Counted from the stretch's first letter, positions 14,015-21,752 are shown. The stretch: 32,494 bases of DNA from an uncultured Clostridia bacterium (GCA_947624865.1 CANQMH010000016.1:1-32494); one strand, 5' to 3'. Numbers and translations are program-made. Notes: generated by a model not told the origin, from the sequence alone.

Positions 14015-14461
14015 ATGGGATTTTTTGATGTAATAAATGTTTACGGACTTTTGTTTGCAATTGTCCTGATAATTCCTCATATAGTATATGCAAGAACGCA
14101 TAATTATGATTTGAGCGCAGTTGACAACAGAGCAATGTTGTATATCAGCAGAATAGGAAAATATTGCAGCGCTTTTTTAATGGCTGTCAATATAGGTGTG
14201 CTTGAAGAGGGATTTACTTCTCCTAAAATAGTAATGAAGTCGTTCTGGCTGATTTCAATATCTGTTATGACGATACTGTGTGTATTGCTGTGGATTTTAT
14301 TTTTCAAAAAAGAAAGCAAAGCCTTGGCATATGCGATTACCGTGATGTCTGCAATTATAGTAATGTTCAGCGGACTTTTACAGGTAAAAACCCTTTTGCT
14401 TACCGCAGGAATTGTGTATCTCATAGGTGAGCTTTATGTGACTTCAAAAATTATTAAGTGA
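14015..14461 (+). CDS. Four-helix membrane protein, function unknown
   Basis: 148 residues with four hydrophobic segments: about 9-25 (YGLLFAIVLIIPHIVYA), 50-62, 77-97 (FWLISISVMTILCVLLWILFF) and 105-140 (two short helices merging). A polar stretch THNYDLSAVDNRAMLYISRIGKY lies between the first two. No catalytic or transport motif is visible. The ATG is preceded by GGGG at about 8 bases. It is followed after 70 bases by the CBS gene on the same strand, so the two may be co-transcribed. I do not recognise a named family. Confidence 0.65.
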   Translation: MGFFDVINVYGLLFAIVLIIPHIVYARTHNYDLSAVDNRAMLYISRIGKYCSAFLMAVNIGVLEEGFTSPKIVMKSFWLISISVMTILCVLLWILFFKKESKALAYAITVMSAIIVMFSGLLQVKTLLLTAGIVYLIGELYVTSKIIK

Positions 14462-14531
14462 TTTAAGTAAAAAACAATTTTGCAGACCATAATCTGTGAA
14501 AATTGAAAATATTAATAATAAAGAGGTAAAA

Positions 14532-14927
14532 ATGAACGTAATAATGCTGTTAAAGCCTAAAGAAATGGTTAAATATATTTATGAGAACAACACACTCAGA
14601 CAGGGACTTGAGAAAATGCGAGTCCATAGCTATACTGCTATTCCTGTTATTTCAGAGGACGGAAAGTATGTGGGAACGGTCAGCGAAGGTGATTTCCTGT
14701 ATTACATAGTAGATAAAAATACCGAGGGAATGAAGCAGCAGGAAAAGTATTATGTAAGGGATATAATACGAAAAGATTTTAATCCTGCCGTAAAGATTGA
14801 CGTTGAAATGAATGAACTTCTCAACCGCGCCATGAACCAAAACTTTATTCCCGTTACCGACGACATAGGTACATTTATAGGAATTGTAACCCGTCAGGAT
14901 ATTTTAAGATATTTTATTGAAAAATAA
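14532..14927 (+). CDS. CBS-domain pair protein
   Basis: 131 residues made of two CBS motifs. The first is around residues 12-65 (TLRQGLEKMRVHSYTAIPVI, then GKYVGTVSEGDFLYYI), the second about 75-130 (FIPVTDDIGTFIGIVTRQDIL). Such pairs bind adenine nucleotides and act as energy or second-messenger sensors; Bacillus YkuL/DarB is a c-di-AMP-binding example, but assignment here to that role is inference. ATG at 14532 follows AAGAGGT at about 6 bases. A GTG reading 12 codons upstream has no ribosome site. No fused effector domain, so it probably works through a partner protein. Confidence 0.85.
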   Translation: MNVIMLLKPKEMVKYIYENNTLRQGLEKMRVHSYTAIPVISEDGKYVGTVSEGDFLYYIVDKNTEGMKQQEKYYVRDIIRKDFNPAVKIDVEMNELLNRAMNQNFIPVTDDIGTFIGIVTRQDILRYFIEK

Positions 14928-14989
14928 TGAATATTAAGAAACTTATAGAATAAAACTGGAATATTAATATAACTTAAAAGAGGCGCAAA

Positions 14990-15787
14990 ATGATTTATCG
15001 ACTTGACCGATTTGTTGAAAACAGCATAAACCCTATTGTCGGGAGTGAGTATGATAATTCTTGGATTATTTTAATATTAACTGACAGTAGCGAATATCAG
15101 CAAATGTGTGGCAGCAGTAATGGCTGTGCTTATACGGTAAAAGTCAGCCGTACCCGATGCGAAGAATGTGAAATGGCAATTTGCGACTTTATTGAGTTTA
15201 ATGAGGCAAATGGAAAAAATGTAATCTTGGTGATGTCTGAATCTGATTTAGAAAAAGCCAAAAGCCATTATGACGGACACCGATATAATGAACATTTTTT
15301 ACGTGAAAAAGAGCCCGTTATTTTAGTTCACAGCACACCTATGGACAGTTGGAAATTAATTAAGCGTGACGGAATGTTAAAGAGTTGGAATAAACTAAAA
15401 GCTGAAAACTCTATTTCTGAAAAACAACCTATAGGAACAAGTCTTGGAGACCCTATTGACTTTAGTGACTATATAATGTTTGGCGGCGGTATTACAGGAG
15501 AAATCGTTGTAAATTCAAAGCAGCAAGGTAAAATTGTAATGGATGAAAATGCAGAATACCTTACCGGAGCAAGATTGTATTTTGATGCGAAAAGGATGGC
15601 TCAAGATGGATTGCTCATACGCGACGGCTGTCATTTGAAAGTAAAAGATATATTGCCTCTTAAACCTTATCTGATTTGGACAGCAACGTGGGAAACAATA
15701 GGTCTTGCAAGTCAAGTATCAACACCGAAGATTTTTGCCGAAAAGGCTGACAAACAGCTTCAAGCTATTTTAAATTACAATAATTAA
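14990..15787 (+). CDS. Unrecognised protein, Cys-rich N-terminal half; possible ADP-ribosyltransferase-like fold
   Basis: 265 residues, cytoplasmic by composition. The N-terminal part has a cysteine cluster (C40, C46, C57, C60, C65: MCGSSNGC, RCEEC) that could bind metal. The C-terminal part has VILVHSTPMDSWKLIKRDGM (about 110-129), similar in layout to the H-x-T/S...I...G-L strand-helix of KptA/DarT-type folds, then PIGTSLGDPIDFSDYIMFGG and CHLKVKDILPLKPYLIWTATWE. I cannot name a family with confidence. ATG follows AAGAGG. No antitoxin-like partner is adjacent: a CBS protein lies upstream and a convergent thioredoxin operon downstream, past a bidirectional terminator. Confidence 0.6.
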   Translation: MIYRLDRFVENSINPIVGSEYDNSWIILILTDSSEYQQMCGSSNGCAYTVKVSRTRCEECEMAICDFIEFNEANGKNVILVMSESDLEKAKSHYDGHRYNEHFLREKEPVILVHSTPMDSWKLIKRDGMLKSWNKLKAENSISEKQPIGTSLGDPIDFSDYIMFGGGITGEIVVNSKQQGKIVMDENAEYLTGARLYFDAKRMAQDGLLIRDGCHLKVKDILPLKPYLIWTATWETIGLASQVSTPKIFAEKADKQLQAILNYNN

Positions 15788-15806
15788 TGACTTTACTGTA
15801 ATAAGA

Positions 15807-15836
15807 AAAAACGCTTCGGATTTCCGAAGCGTTTTT
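15807..15836. terminator. Bidirectional intrinsic terminator
   Basis: AAAAACGCTTCGG (15807-15819) pairs with CCGAAGCGTTTTT (15824-15836) around ATTT. T-runs occur on both strands, and the hairpin lies between convergent genes ending at 15787 and 15844, so it serves both. Confidence 0.92.
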
Positions 15837-15843
15837 GATAATA

Positions 15844-16041
15844 CTATTTTTGTTTGTAATACATCAGACAGTGGCAGTATCCCTCAAAATCGGGGTCTGC
15901 AATTTTTTCTTTAAAGTCCTCGCACATACACTTTGTCTGCTCGCTTTTTACAAGCATACAGGGGCAGTAACCTCCTGTGTGTTTAAGACCTTGTCTTACG
16001 GCTCTTACGACCTCTTTGTCCTCGTTTAATAGTATTCTCAC
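15844..16041 (-). CDS. Ferredoxin-thioredoxin reductase catalytic-chain-like protein
   Basis: About 65 residues (from GTG at 16041, MRILLNEDKEVVRAVRQGLK). All six cysteines of the ferredoxin-thioredoxin reductase catalytic fold are present in three CxC pairs: CPC, CMC and CHC (GGYCPC, KCMCEDF, GYCHC). In the plant and cyanobacterial enzyme these hold a [4Fe-4S] cluster and the redox disulfide that reduces thioredoxin using ferredoxin electrons. Spacing between pairs is 9 and 15 residues here (16 and 8 in the plant enzyme), so function is inferred. The gene directly follows thioredoxin. A GTG at 16050 would overlap it by 4 bases, but AGGTGA fits GTG 16041 better. No variable subunit is seen. 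Confidence 0.78.
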   Translation of the reverse strand: MRILLNEDKEVVRAVRQGLKHTGGYCPCMLVKSEQTKCMCEDFKEKIADPDFEGYCHCLMYYKQK

Positions 16042-16046
16042 ATTTC

Positions 16047-16361
16047 TCACCTGTGATTATCAAGCAGTTTTTGCATTTGCTCCTGCGTTTTATAACCTAA
16101 TGAACTGTCAACGACCTCGCCGTTTTTGAATATGAGCACATTTGGAATTGAGCTTATTTCATAGGCTGAGGCAAGCTGAGGATTTTCATCTGCGTTTATT
16201 TTATAAAAATCAAAATCGGGATTATTGTCCGAAAGTGTTTCCAGAACAGGAGAAAGCATTTTGCACGGACCGCACCATTCTGCAAAAAAGTCAACGATTA
16301 CCGGTTTTTTTGATTTTATTACCTTTGAATTAAAATCCTCTGCGTATATTGTATCTATCAT
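16047..16361 (-). CDS. trxA: Thioredoxin
   Basis: 104 residues, the usual size. Redox active site WCGPCK (about residues 29-34) in VDFFAEWCGPCKMLSPV, the cis-proline loop SSIPNVLIFKNGE, and the family C-terminal helix. It keeps cytoplasmic protein cysteines reduced and feeds reductases such as ribonucleotide reductase. ATG follows AAGGATG. It is the first gene of a two-gene unit with the ferredoxin-thioredoxin-reductase-like gene, and the genes are nearly overlapping. A strong promoter lies at 16452-16479. No NADPH-thioredoxin reductase is present in the window, which fits ferredoxin-based reduction in an anaerobe. Confidence 0.96.
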   Translation of the reverse strand: MIDTIYAEDFNSKVIKSKKPVIVDFFAEWCGPCKMLSPVLETLSDNNPDFDFYKINADENPQLASAYEISSIPNVLIFKNGEVVDSSLGYKTQEQMQKLLDNHR

Positions 16362-16451
16362 ATTAGAAACATCCTTTCTGATTGCAAAAATTTCTGAATT
16401 ATTAAAAATAAAATGGTACTTTTATTTTATTTGTTTGCTGTTTCTATTCTT

Positions 16452-16479
16452 ATTATACCATTTTAAACAGAAAATTCAA
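16452..16479 (-). promoter_or_regulatory. Promoter of the trx operon
   Basis: Minus strand -35 TTGAAT (16479-16474), 16-bp spacer and extended -10 TGGTATAAT (TATAAT at 16457-16452), about 90 bases before the trxA ATG. Confidence 0.65.
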
Positions 16480-16519
16480 TATTATTCATAAAAAATTATA
16501 AATATTTAAAAATATAAAA

Positions 16520-16549
16520 TAGATGTGAATCCGCTCACAATTTAGGCAG
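16520..16549 (-). repeat. 30-bp dispersed repeat, copy C
   Basis: Minus-strand CTGCCTAAATTGTGAGCGG followed by ATTCACATC. It aligns over its whole length with the units at 11247-11336 and copy A. The terminal CCGC is lost, so the hairpin is decayed. It lies between the acyl-cluster terminator and the trx promoter. Confidence 0.6.
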
Positions 16550-16584
16550 CTTAACAGAGTATTGCCGAGTAATTTCATATAACA

Positions 16585-16616
16585 TAAAAAAGCTGCCCTA
16601 AATATTTAGAGCAGCA
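16585..16616 (-). terminator. Intrinsic terminator of the fabF-ligase-thioesterase operon
   Basis: Minus strand GCTGCTCTAAA and TTAGGGCAGC form a stem with one G-U pair and a short loop, followed by TTTTTTATG. Confidence 0.85.
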
Positions 16617-16626
16617 AAATTCGTTA

Positions 16627-17046
16627 TTATGCAGAAAGATTTTCTGTTAATTTGCGGTAAATATCGGGAAATGTGCGTTTAATACTAATAGGTTTCATTT
16701 CTCTGTTGACAAAGCAGTGAGTTGTGTGTCCCGTTGCCGCAACTTTGTCTGTATCGGCGAATTTTATAATATATTCAAAATTCATTTTTGAGCCGTTGAA
16801 TTCCGTAAACTTGACTTCAATTATTATTTCATCTGAAAATTCAATGGGCTGTTTGTATCTTGCGTAAGCGTCAACATTTGGAATAATAAGTCCGAGATTT
16901 TCCATTTCTTTTACATCGCATCCGATGTTGTGCATGAAATTTATGCGCGCCTCCTCAAAATATCTGAAATAGTTTGAATGATGAACAATGCGCATACAAT
17001 CGGTTTCATAATAAGCTACGCGTCTTTTATAAAATTTATTTTCCAT
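16627..17046 (-). CDS. Hot-dog acyl-CoA/acyl-ACP thioesterase (YbgC/FadM-like)
   Basis: 139 residues, one hot-dog domain of 4HBT type. The active-site block is YYETDCMRIVHHSNYFRYFEEAR (about residues 12-34), with the catalytic Asp (TD) and HH-N-Y pattern of YbgC/FadM thioesterases; the common G of DxMGxVHH is R here. It hydrolyses acyl thioesters; the acyl chain is unknown. The ATG at 17046 has GGTG upstream and lies 14 bases after the ligase stop. It is the last gene of a fabF-ligase-thioesterase unit, followed by an intrinsic terminator. Probably releases or proofreads the acyl product of its neighbours (inference). Confidence 0.9.
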   Translation of the reverse strand: MENKFYKRRVAYYETDCMRIVHHSNYFRYFEEARINFMHNIGCDVKEMENLGLIIPNVDAYARYKQPIEFSDEIIIEVKFTEFNGSKMNFEYIIKFADTDKVAATGHTTHCFVNREMKPISIKRTFPDIYRKLTENLSA

Positions 17047-17060
17047 TATTTGCACCAACT

Positions 17061-18722
17061 TTATTTTCTTAATAAAAGGCCTTTTTCAAGATCCTCTTTT
17101 GCCTGCCTTTTTATAATATAATGCTGTTTTTTGCCTGTAGCAGTATGTGGAAGCTCAGTTACAAAGCGGTAATAGCGCGGTGCCTGATATTTTGAAATAT
17201 TAGGAGATTTTGCACAGTAGTCGAGCAATTCTTCAACAGTAAGACTTTCGTCCTCTGCAATAACATATGCGGCGACAGATTCGCCTCTTGTGCTGTCGGG
17301 AACGCCTGTAACTATACATTCCGAAACCTTTGGATGCTGATTCAGCACCTCTTCAATTCTTGCAGGATAGATATTTTCACCTTTGCTGATAATCATATCG
17401 TCTTTTCTTCCGGCTATGGTGATAAACTGTTTTTCGTCCCAGGTGCCTATATCGCCTGTGTACATCCAGCCTTTATAGAATTTATCGGCTGTTGCTTTTT
17501 CATTGTTAACATAACAGTAGGTCGATTTTGCGGGGCATTTAATAATGATCTCGCCCTCTGTCTGATTGTCTGTAGGAACCATATCGTTCGGCTCTGCCTT
17601 TTTATCGTCATAGACTTTGACAATCCGTACCTCGTCGTCAGTACAGGAGCGGCCAGCCGTACCCGACATTTCAGGCAAATCAAACGGACGAAGAAATGTA
17701 TTCCAGAATGATTCTGTCGTTCCGTAGCCGTTAAAAATATTCGGAGTGAGCACTTTCTGAAAGCGTATGCAGGCTTCCTTTTCAAGCGGACTTCCCATAG
17801 TTATGATGCCTTTCAGAGAGGAAATGTCCGAAGGATGCTTTTCCTGACGGTTTGCCAGAAGGCTGAGAACCGAGGGTACGCCTGTAAGATAGGTGATTTT
17901 ATATTTTTCAACGCAGTCAAGGCACGTTTTAGGATTGAAAGTTCTTAAAATTACAAGCGACGCACCTGCGTAAAGAGTAGGTGTAGGGCCGCCCGAATGA
18001 AGTCCTCCTCTGTGAAACCAAGGAGTCATATTCATTGTAACGTCCGTAGGATTAAGAGGAAAGTGCATAATTACATCATGAGCCGATAAAACTTCGTTTA
18101 CATTGTTGAGCGGAACGCCTTTTGGAGTGCCGGTAGTGCCTGATGTCTGAAGCCTTACGATCTCGTCGTAAATATGAGGTTCAAAGTCGATAGGGGGATT
18201 TTCATCTGAGCTGTTTGCAATATAATTTTCATACAGAATATGCCCTTCGGGCAGACTGATTTCTTTTTGAAGATTATTAACTGCAATAATAATATCGGGT
18301 TTATGTGATGAAATTGAAAGCGCTTTAACAGCCGTGTCAATCATTTCAACATCATAAATATAAACCTTAGGCTTGTTGTGACTGATAATTTCTGCTGTTT
18401 CGCCGGGTGACAAATTGAAATTTGCAGGGTTGCATATTGCTCCGATTTTCTGAGGAGCGATATACCCGAACAGAAACTGAGGAGAGTTATATAACTGTAA
18501 AAATACTACATCGCTTTTTTTAACTCCGTCTTTCTTCAGGGCATTGGCAAGCATATTTGAATCCTTATTTAATTCATCATAAGTCCAGACTTTTCCCGAT
18601 AACGAATCAACAGCGGCAATTTTATATCCGAAACGGCGTACATTTCTCATAAATCCGTTCAGCCATGTAAACTCGCTTTCGAATGTTTCTCTAAACATCT
18701 CAGAGTCATATGTTAATGTCAT
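17061..18722 (-). CDS. AMP-dependent acyl ligase (class I adenylate-forming enzyme)
   Basis: 553 residues from ATG 18722 (GAGGA upstream). Motifs of the acyl-CoA synthetase/acyl-AMP ligase family are complete: phosphate loop QTSGTTGTPKGVP (about 192-204), NGYGTTES (331-338), YTGDIG with the ribose-binding Asp (421-426), GRKDDMIISKGENIYP (438-453), and a C-terminal lysine in TATGKKQH (about 531). It activates a carboxylic acid with ATP and passes it to CoA or a carrier protein; which one cannot be read from sequence. It lies 27 bases after the ketosynthase gene and just before a thioesterase, so it probably supplies or recycles an acyl starter. No carrier protein gene is seen nearby. Confidence 0.92.
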   Translation of the reverse strand: MTLTYDSEMFRETFESEFTWLNGFMRNVRRFGYKIAAVDSLSGKVWTYDELNKDSNMLANALKKDGVKKSDVVFLQLYNSPQFLFGYIAPQKIGAICNPANFNLSPGETAEIISHNKPKVYIYDVEMIDTAVKALSISSHKPDIIIAVNNLQKEISLPEGHILYENYIANSSDENPPIDFEPHIYDEIVRLQTSGTTGTPKGVPLNNVNEVLSAHDVIMHFPLNPTDVTMNMTPWFHRGGLHSGGPTPTLYAGASLVILRTFNPKTCLDCVEKYKITYLTGVPSVLSLLANRQEKHPSDISSLKGIITMGSPLEKEACIRFQKVLTPNIFNGYGTTESFWNTFLRPFDLPEMSGTAGRSCTDDEVRIVKVYDDKKAEPNDMVPTDNQTEGEIIIKCPAKSTYCYVNNEKATADKFYKGWMYTGDIGTWDEKQFITIAGRKDDMIISKGENIYPARIEEVLNQHPKVSECIVTGVPDSTRGESVAAYVIAEDESLTVEELLDYCAKSPNISKYQAPRYYRFVTELPHTATGKKQHYIIKRQAKEDLEKGLLLRK

Positions 18723-18749
18723 CAAAATTCCTCATTTCTAAGTATAAAA

Positions 18750-19970
18750 TCAGTATTTTCCCACGATTATGCATGAGTTCTGGCCGCCAAATCCAAAAGC
18801 GTTTGACATAGCGTATTTTATGTCGGATTTTTTGGCTGTGTTGGCAACAAAATCAATTCCTGCACACTCGGGGTCAACCTCGCTGAGATTGATTGTCGGA
18901 GGGATAATGCCTGTTTCTATAGCTTTTAAGCAGGTAATGGTTTCTGTAATTCCGCCTGCGCCCATCATATGTCCCGTAGCGCCTTTTGTAGAGCTTACAT
19001 ACGGCAGTTTGTCGCCGAAAACTTTTTTAATTGAAGACGATTCAACGGAATCACCCTTATTTGTAGCTGTACCGTGTGCGTTTATATAACCGATTTCGCC
19101 TGCATCTATGCCGGCTTCGGCGATTGCCTGCTTCATACAGGCAATTGCTCCTTTTCCCTCGGGATGAGGAGCAGTAACGTGATAGGCGTCTCCCGTGTTT
19201 CCGCAGCCTTTGATTTCTCCATAGATTTTTGCACCTCTTGCAAGTGCGTGTTCTTCGGTTTCAAGGATAAGCGCGCCGCCGCCTTCTCCTATAACAAATC
19301 CGTCACGCGTTATGTCAAACGGTCTGCTTGCGCTTGAGGGACAATCGTTTCTTCTTGACAATGCTTTGGCATTTGCAAGCGAATAAATTACAAGCGGACA
19401 GAGCACAGACTCAGCACCGATGGCAAGCATAACGTCTGCTTTTCCTGCCTGTATGCACATACAGGCAGTGTTTATTGCGTCGCCTCCCGACGAGCAGGCT
19501 GTGCTTACCGTAAAGCTCGGTCCCTGAATATTGTAATCAATAGCAATGTTCGCAGCGGCAATATTTCCGAGAATTTTAGGAATGAATCTCGGACCGACCT
19601 TTTTGTGAGACGCGCTTGAAAGAGCGTCCTGAGTAAAGGCAATTGTTGCAATTCCGCTCATTGCGGTTCCCATGATAATTCCAGTTCTTTCAGGTTCAAT
19701 TTTAAGTTCACTCTGTTTAAGAGCTTCTTCTGCAGAGATGTATGCGTACTGCATAAACGGATCTGTTTTTCTTATTAAATCCTTGGGCAAATAATCCGAC
19801 GGATTAAAATCTTTTACTTCTCCTGCAATCTGTACTGCAAGCTCTGACGGGTCAAAACTTTTGATGGTATCAATTCCGGACATACCTGATGTAATATTTT
19901 TCCAGTAAGTATCTACGCCTATTCCTACCGGAGTAACCGCGCCCATACCTGTGATTACGATTTTTTTCAA
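18750..19970 (-). CDS. fabF: Beta-ketoacyl-ACP synthase II-type ketosynthase
   Basis: 406 residues from TTG at 19970, placed 9 bases after GGGAG, giving the normal FabF start (KKIVITGMGAVTPVG). Catalytic triad: C159 in VSTACSSGGD, H299 in NAHGTATNKGD and H334 in GATGHMMGAGG, matching FabF Cys-His-His at nearly the same numbers. The enzyme extends acyl-ACP with malonyl-ACP. This copy is not beside fabD, fabG or acpP but heads an operon with an acyl ligase and thioesterase and is divergent from a LysR regulator. It may therefore be a second, pathway-specific ketosynthase instead of the housekeeping FabF (inference). Length is normal and no key residue is missing. Confidence 0.93.
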   Translation of the reverse strand: MKKIVITGMGAVTPVGIGVDTYWKNITSGMSGIDTIKSFDPSELAVQIAGEVKDFNPSDYLPKDLIRKTDPFMQYAYISAEEALKQSELKIEPERTGIIMGTAMSGIATIAFTQDALSSASHKKVGPRFIPKILGNIAAANIAIDYNIQGPSFTVSTACSSGGDAINTACMCIQAGKADVMLAIGAESVLCPLVIYSLANAKALSRRNDCPSSASRPFDITRDGFVIGEGGGALILETEEHALARGAKIYGEIKGCGNTGDAYHVTAPHPEGKGAIACMKQAIAEAGIDAGEIGYINAHGTATNKGDSVESSSIKKVFGDKLPYVSSTKGATGHMMGAGGITETITCLKAIETGIIPPTINLSEVDPECAGIDFVANTAKKSDIKYAMSNAFGFGGQNSCIIVGKY

Positions 19971-20041
19971 ATAAATCATCTCCCTGCACAAAATTTTAAA
20001 AATAGTTATTTACATTCTGCATATTATTATGCTATACTTGG

Positions 20042-20070
20042 ATTATAACAGAGTTTGGATAATATTTCAA
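20042..20070 (-). promoter_or_regulatory. Promoter of the fabF-ligase-thioesterase operon
   Basis: Minus strand -35 TTGAAA (20070-20065), 17-bp spacer, -10 TATAAT (20047-20042), about 70 bases before the fabF start. It lies in the divergent region shared with the LysR gene. Confidence 0.7.
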
Positions 20071-20082
20071 CAGGAACATTAA

Positions 20083-20125
20083 TGCAAAATTGTGTAATTA
20101 AAGTGCAAAGTATTTAATTTTTGCA
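20083..20125. promoter_or_regulatory. Candidate LysR operator region
   Basis: TGCAAA occurs at 20083-20088 and 20104-20109 and inverted as TTTGCA at 20120-20125, giving 21-bp and about 16-bp spacing. It is directly upstream of the fabF-operon -35 box and 60-100 bases before the LysR start, the usual place for LysR-type binding. Confidence 0.4.
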
Positions 20126-20184
20126 TAATATCTTCGCTGTTGTGCCATAAAATTTAATTGAAAATATAAAAAGGGTGAATTACA

Positions 20185-21096
20185 TTGGATATTAATCAGC
20201 TTAATTGTTTTATTTCGGTAGCTCAGACGCTCAATTTTTCGGAAGCGGCACGCCGCAACTATGTATCGCAGTCAACCGTAAGCAGATATATAAGCGACCT
20301 TGAAAAAGAATTCGGGGTACAGCTTTTTACACGTTCACACAGGGACGTACTTATTACAAATGAGGGAAAAACGCTTTTGCCGTATGCAATTGAAATTGTA
20401 GATACCCTGAAAAATGCAAAAACTGTAATTAAACAGATGCACGACGGCGGACAGGGTAAAATCACTTTGGGCTGTGACGTTACATCGCTTTCTTTTCCGT
20501 CAAAGTGTATTTCCGATTTTTCCGATAAGTATCCGGGAATTACGGTTGATGTCCGCCAAATTGAAGATGCAGACAGAAGTCAGGCTATAATAGGAGGAGA
20601 TTACGACTTTTGCTTTATGCCGCGTGATATGGTACCCGAAAACTCGGGAATAGAAGTGCTGGTTACACATTACGAGTCATTGTCGGTTGTTACCGCAAAA
20701 AAACATAAGTTTTCGGGAAGAAAAAGCATAAGTTTGCAGGAAATAGCGAATGAAAAGCTATTGCTTCTGTCGGAAACGGTATCTCCAATAGTTTATATGG
20801 AAATAATGGATCTGCTCCGCACATTTCATATATCCCCAATTATAGAAAGCGCATTTGACGATTTAATATCAATGTATGTTGCAGTTTCTTCGGGAATAGG
20901 AGTTTCTGTAATTCCGCAGTCGCTTGCTTCATTTACGTCGCAGGATTATACCGATATATTACCTATAGAAGACGCAGATACCAGCATAGCCTATGTAATG
21001 GCGTGGAAAAAAGATATTGCAAATCCTGCCGCCAAGCTGTTTATGGAGGGTGTGAAGAAATATGCAAAAGGCGAGGATAATGTTTACGGGCTTTAA
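20185..21096 (+). CDS. LysR-family transcriptional regulator
   Basis: 303 residues. N-terminal winged helix-turn-helix (residues 1-60): FISVAQTLNFSEAARRNYVS, then QSTVSRYISDLEKEFGVQLF. C-terminal periplasmic-binding-protein-like effector domain (about 90-295), with GKITLGCDVTSLSF at its start. The ligand is unknown. The start is TTG at 20185 with AAGGGTGA six bases before. It is divergent from the fabF-ligase-thioesterase unit, the classic LysR arrangement, so that unit is the likely target and an acyl compound the likely ligand (inference). The terminator was not clearly found; a 10-bp inverted repeat ACTAAAAAAT/ATTTTTTAGT (21146-21182) lies before the next promoter. Confidence 0.93.
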   Translation: MDINQLNCFISVAQTLNFSEAARRNYVSQSTVSRYISDLEKEFGVQLFTRSHRDVLITNEGKTLLPYAIEIVDTLKNAKTVIKQMHDGGQGKITLGCDVTSLSFPSKCISDFSDKYPGITVDVRQIEDADRSQAIIGGDYDFCFMPRDMVPENSGIEVLVTHYESLSVVTAKKHKFSGRKSISLQEIANEKLLLLSETVSPIVYMEIMDLLRTFHISPIIESAFDDLISMYVAVSSGIGVSVIPQSLASFTSQDYTDILPIEDADTSIAYVMAWKKDIANPAAKLFMEGVKKYAKGEDNVYGL

Positions 21097-21181
21097 ATTA
21101 AATAATATTCTTTGTTGGAATTATAATAGCGTTGTACGAGTTTTTACTAAAAAATAATCCTTATTTTATCATATTTTTTAG

Positions 21182-21210
21182 TTGACAAAGGATAAATCCT
21201 TTTGTATAAT
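21182..21210 (+). promoter_or_regulatory. Consensus promoter of yceD-rpmF with palindromic spacer
   Basis: -35 TTGACA (21182-21187), 17-bp spacer, -10 TATAAT (21205-21210): both boxes are perfect consensus. The spacer holds an inverted repeat AAAGGAT-AA-ATCCTTT (21187-21202) that could bind a repressor. Confidence 0.88.
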
Positions 21211-21257
21211 AATAAACAGCGTTTTAATATGCGTTTATGCGGTCAAGAGGTGCAAAC

Positions 21258-21752
21258 ATGCTTTTTGAACTTAAATCCGTCTTTCAAAATGAGGGAGAAG
21301 AGAAACAGGTTAGCTATAAGCTTGATATTGCAGAGATTGACATTGACGGTGTTTTTCCATTCAGAACTCCGATTGATGTTACCGCTACGGCAAAGAACAG
21401 AGCAAGCCTTGTAAGCGTTGCGCTTGACATTAATTTTGATTACACTCGTAATTGCGACAGGTGCGGCGAAGAGTTTACAAGACATATGAATTTGAATTTT
21501 ATTCATAAGCTTGTGCAGACTTTGGCTGACGACGGCAACGACGATTATATTGAAACCCCTGATTATAAACTCGAGCTTGATGAGATTGTCATTTCGGACA
21601 TTCTTCTTGCGCTTCCGCAGAAAAATCTTTGCAAAGACGACTGTAAGGGTTTATGCCATATATGCGGCAAAAACCTCAACGAGGGTGACTGCTCCTGCGA
21701 CAAGCGTCAGATTGACCCAAGACTTGAGATACTAAAACAATTTATGGATTAA
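21258..21752 (+). CDS. YceD/DUF177 family protein
   Basis: 164 residues from ATG 21258, preceded by AGAGGTG. The DUF177 pattern is visible: CDRCGEEF (C66, C69) in the middle and LCKDDCKGLCHICGKNLNEG then CSC near the end (C125, C129, C133, C136, C145, C147), probably zinc-binding. YceD proteins are conserved next to rpmF across bacteria and have been linked to 23S rRNA accumulation in plants and E. coli, from family knowledge. Here rpmF follows after 28 bases under one promoter, so the link is kept. Cytoplasmic; no other domain. Confidence 0.92.
   Translation: MLFELKSVFQNEGEEKQVSYKLDIAEIDIDGVFPFRTPIDVTATAKNRASLVSVALDINFDYTRNCDRCGEEFTRHMNLNFIHKLVQTLADDGNDDYIETPDYKLELDEIVISDILLALPQKNLCKDDCKGLCHICGKNLNEGDCSCDKRQIDPRLEILKQFMD

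Noticed and set aside
17334..17785. Overlapping frames on both strands inside the acyl ligase gene
   Set aside because: They are shadows of the ligase, whose motifs are continuous across the region; no frameshift is indicated.
18769..19337. Plus-strand frames opposite fabF
   Set aside because: Low-quality peptides without ribosome sites, opposite a gene with an intact catalytic triad.
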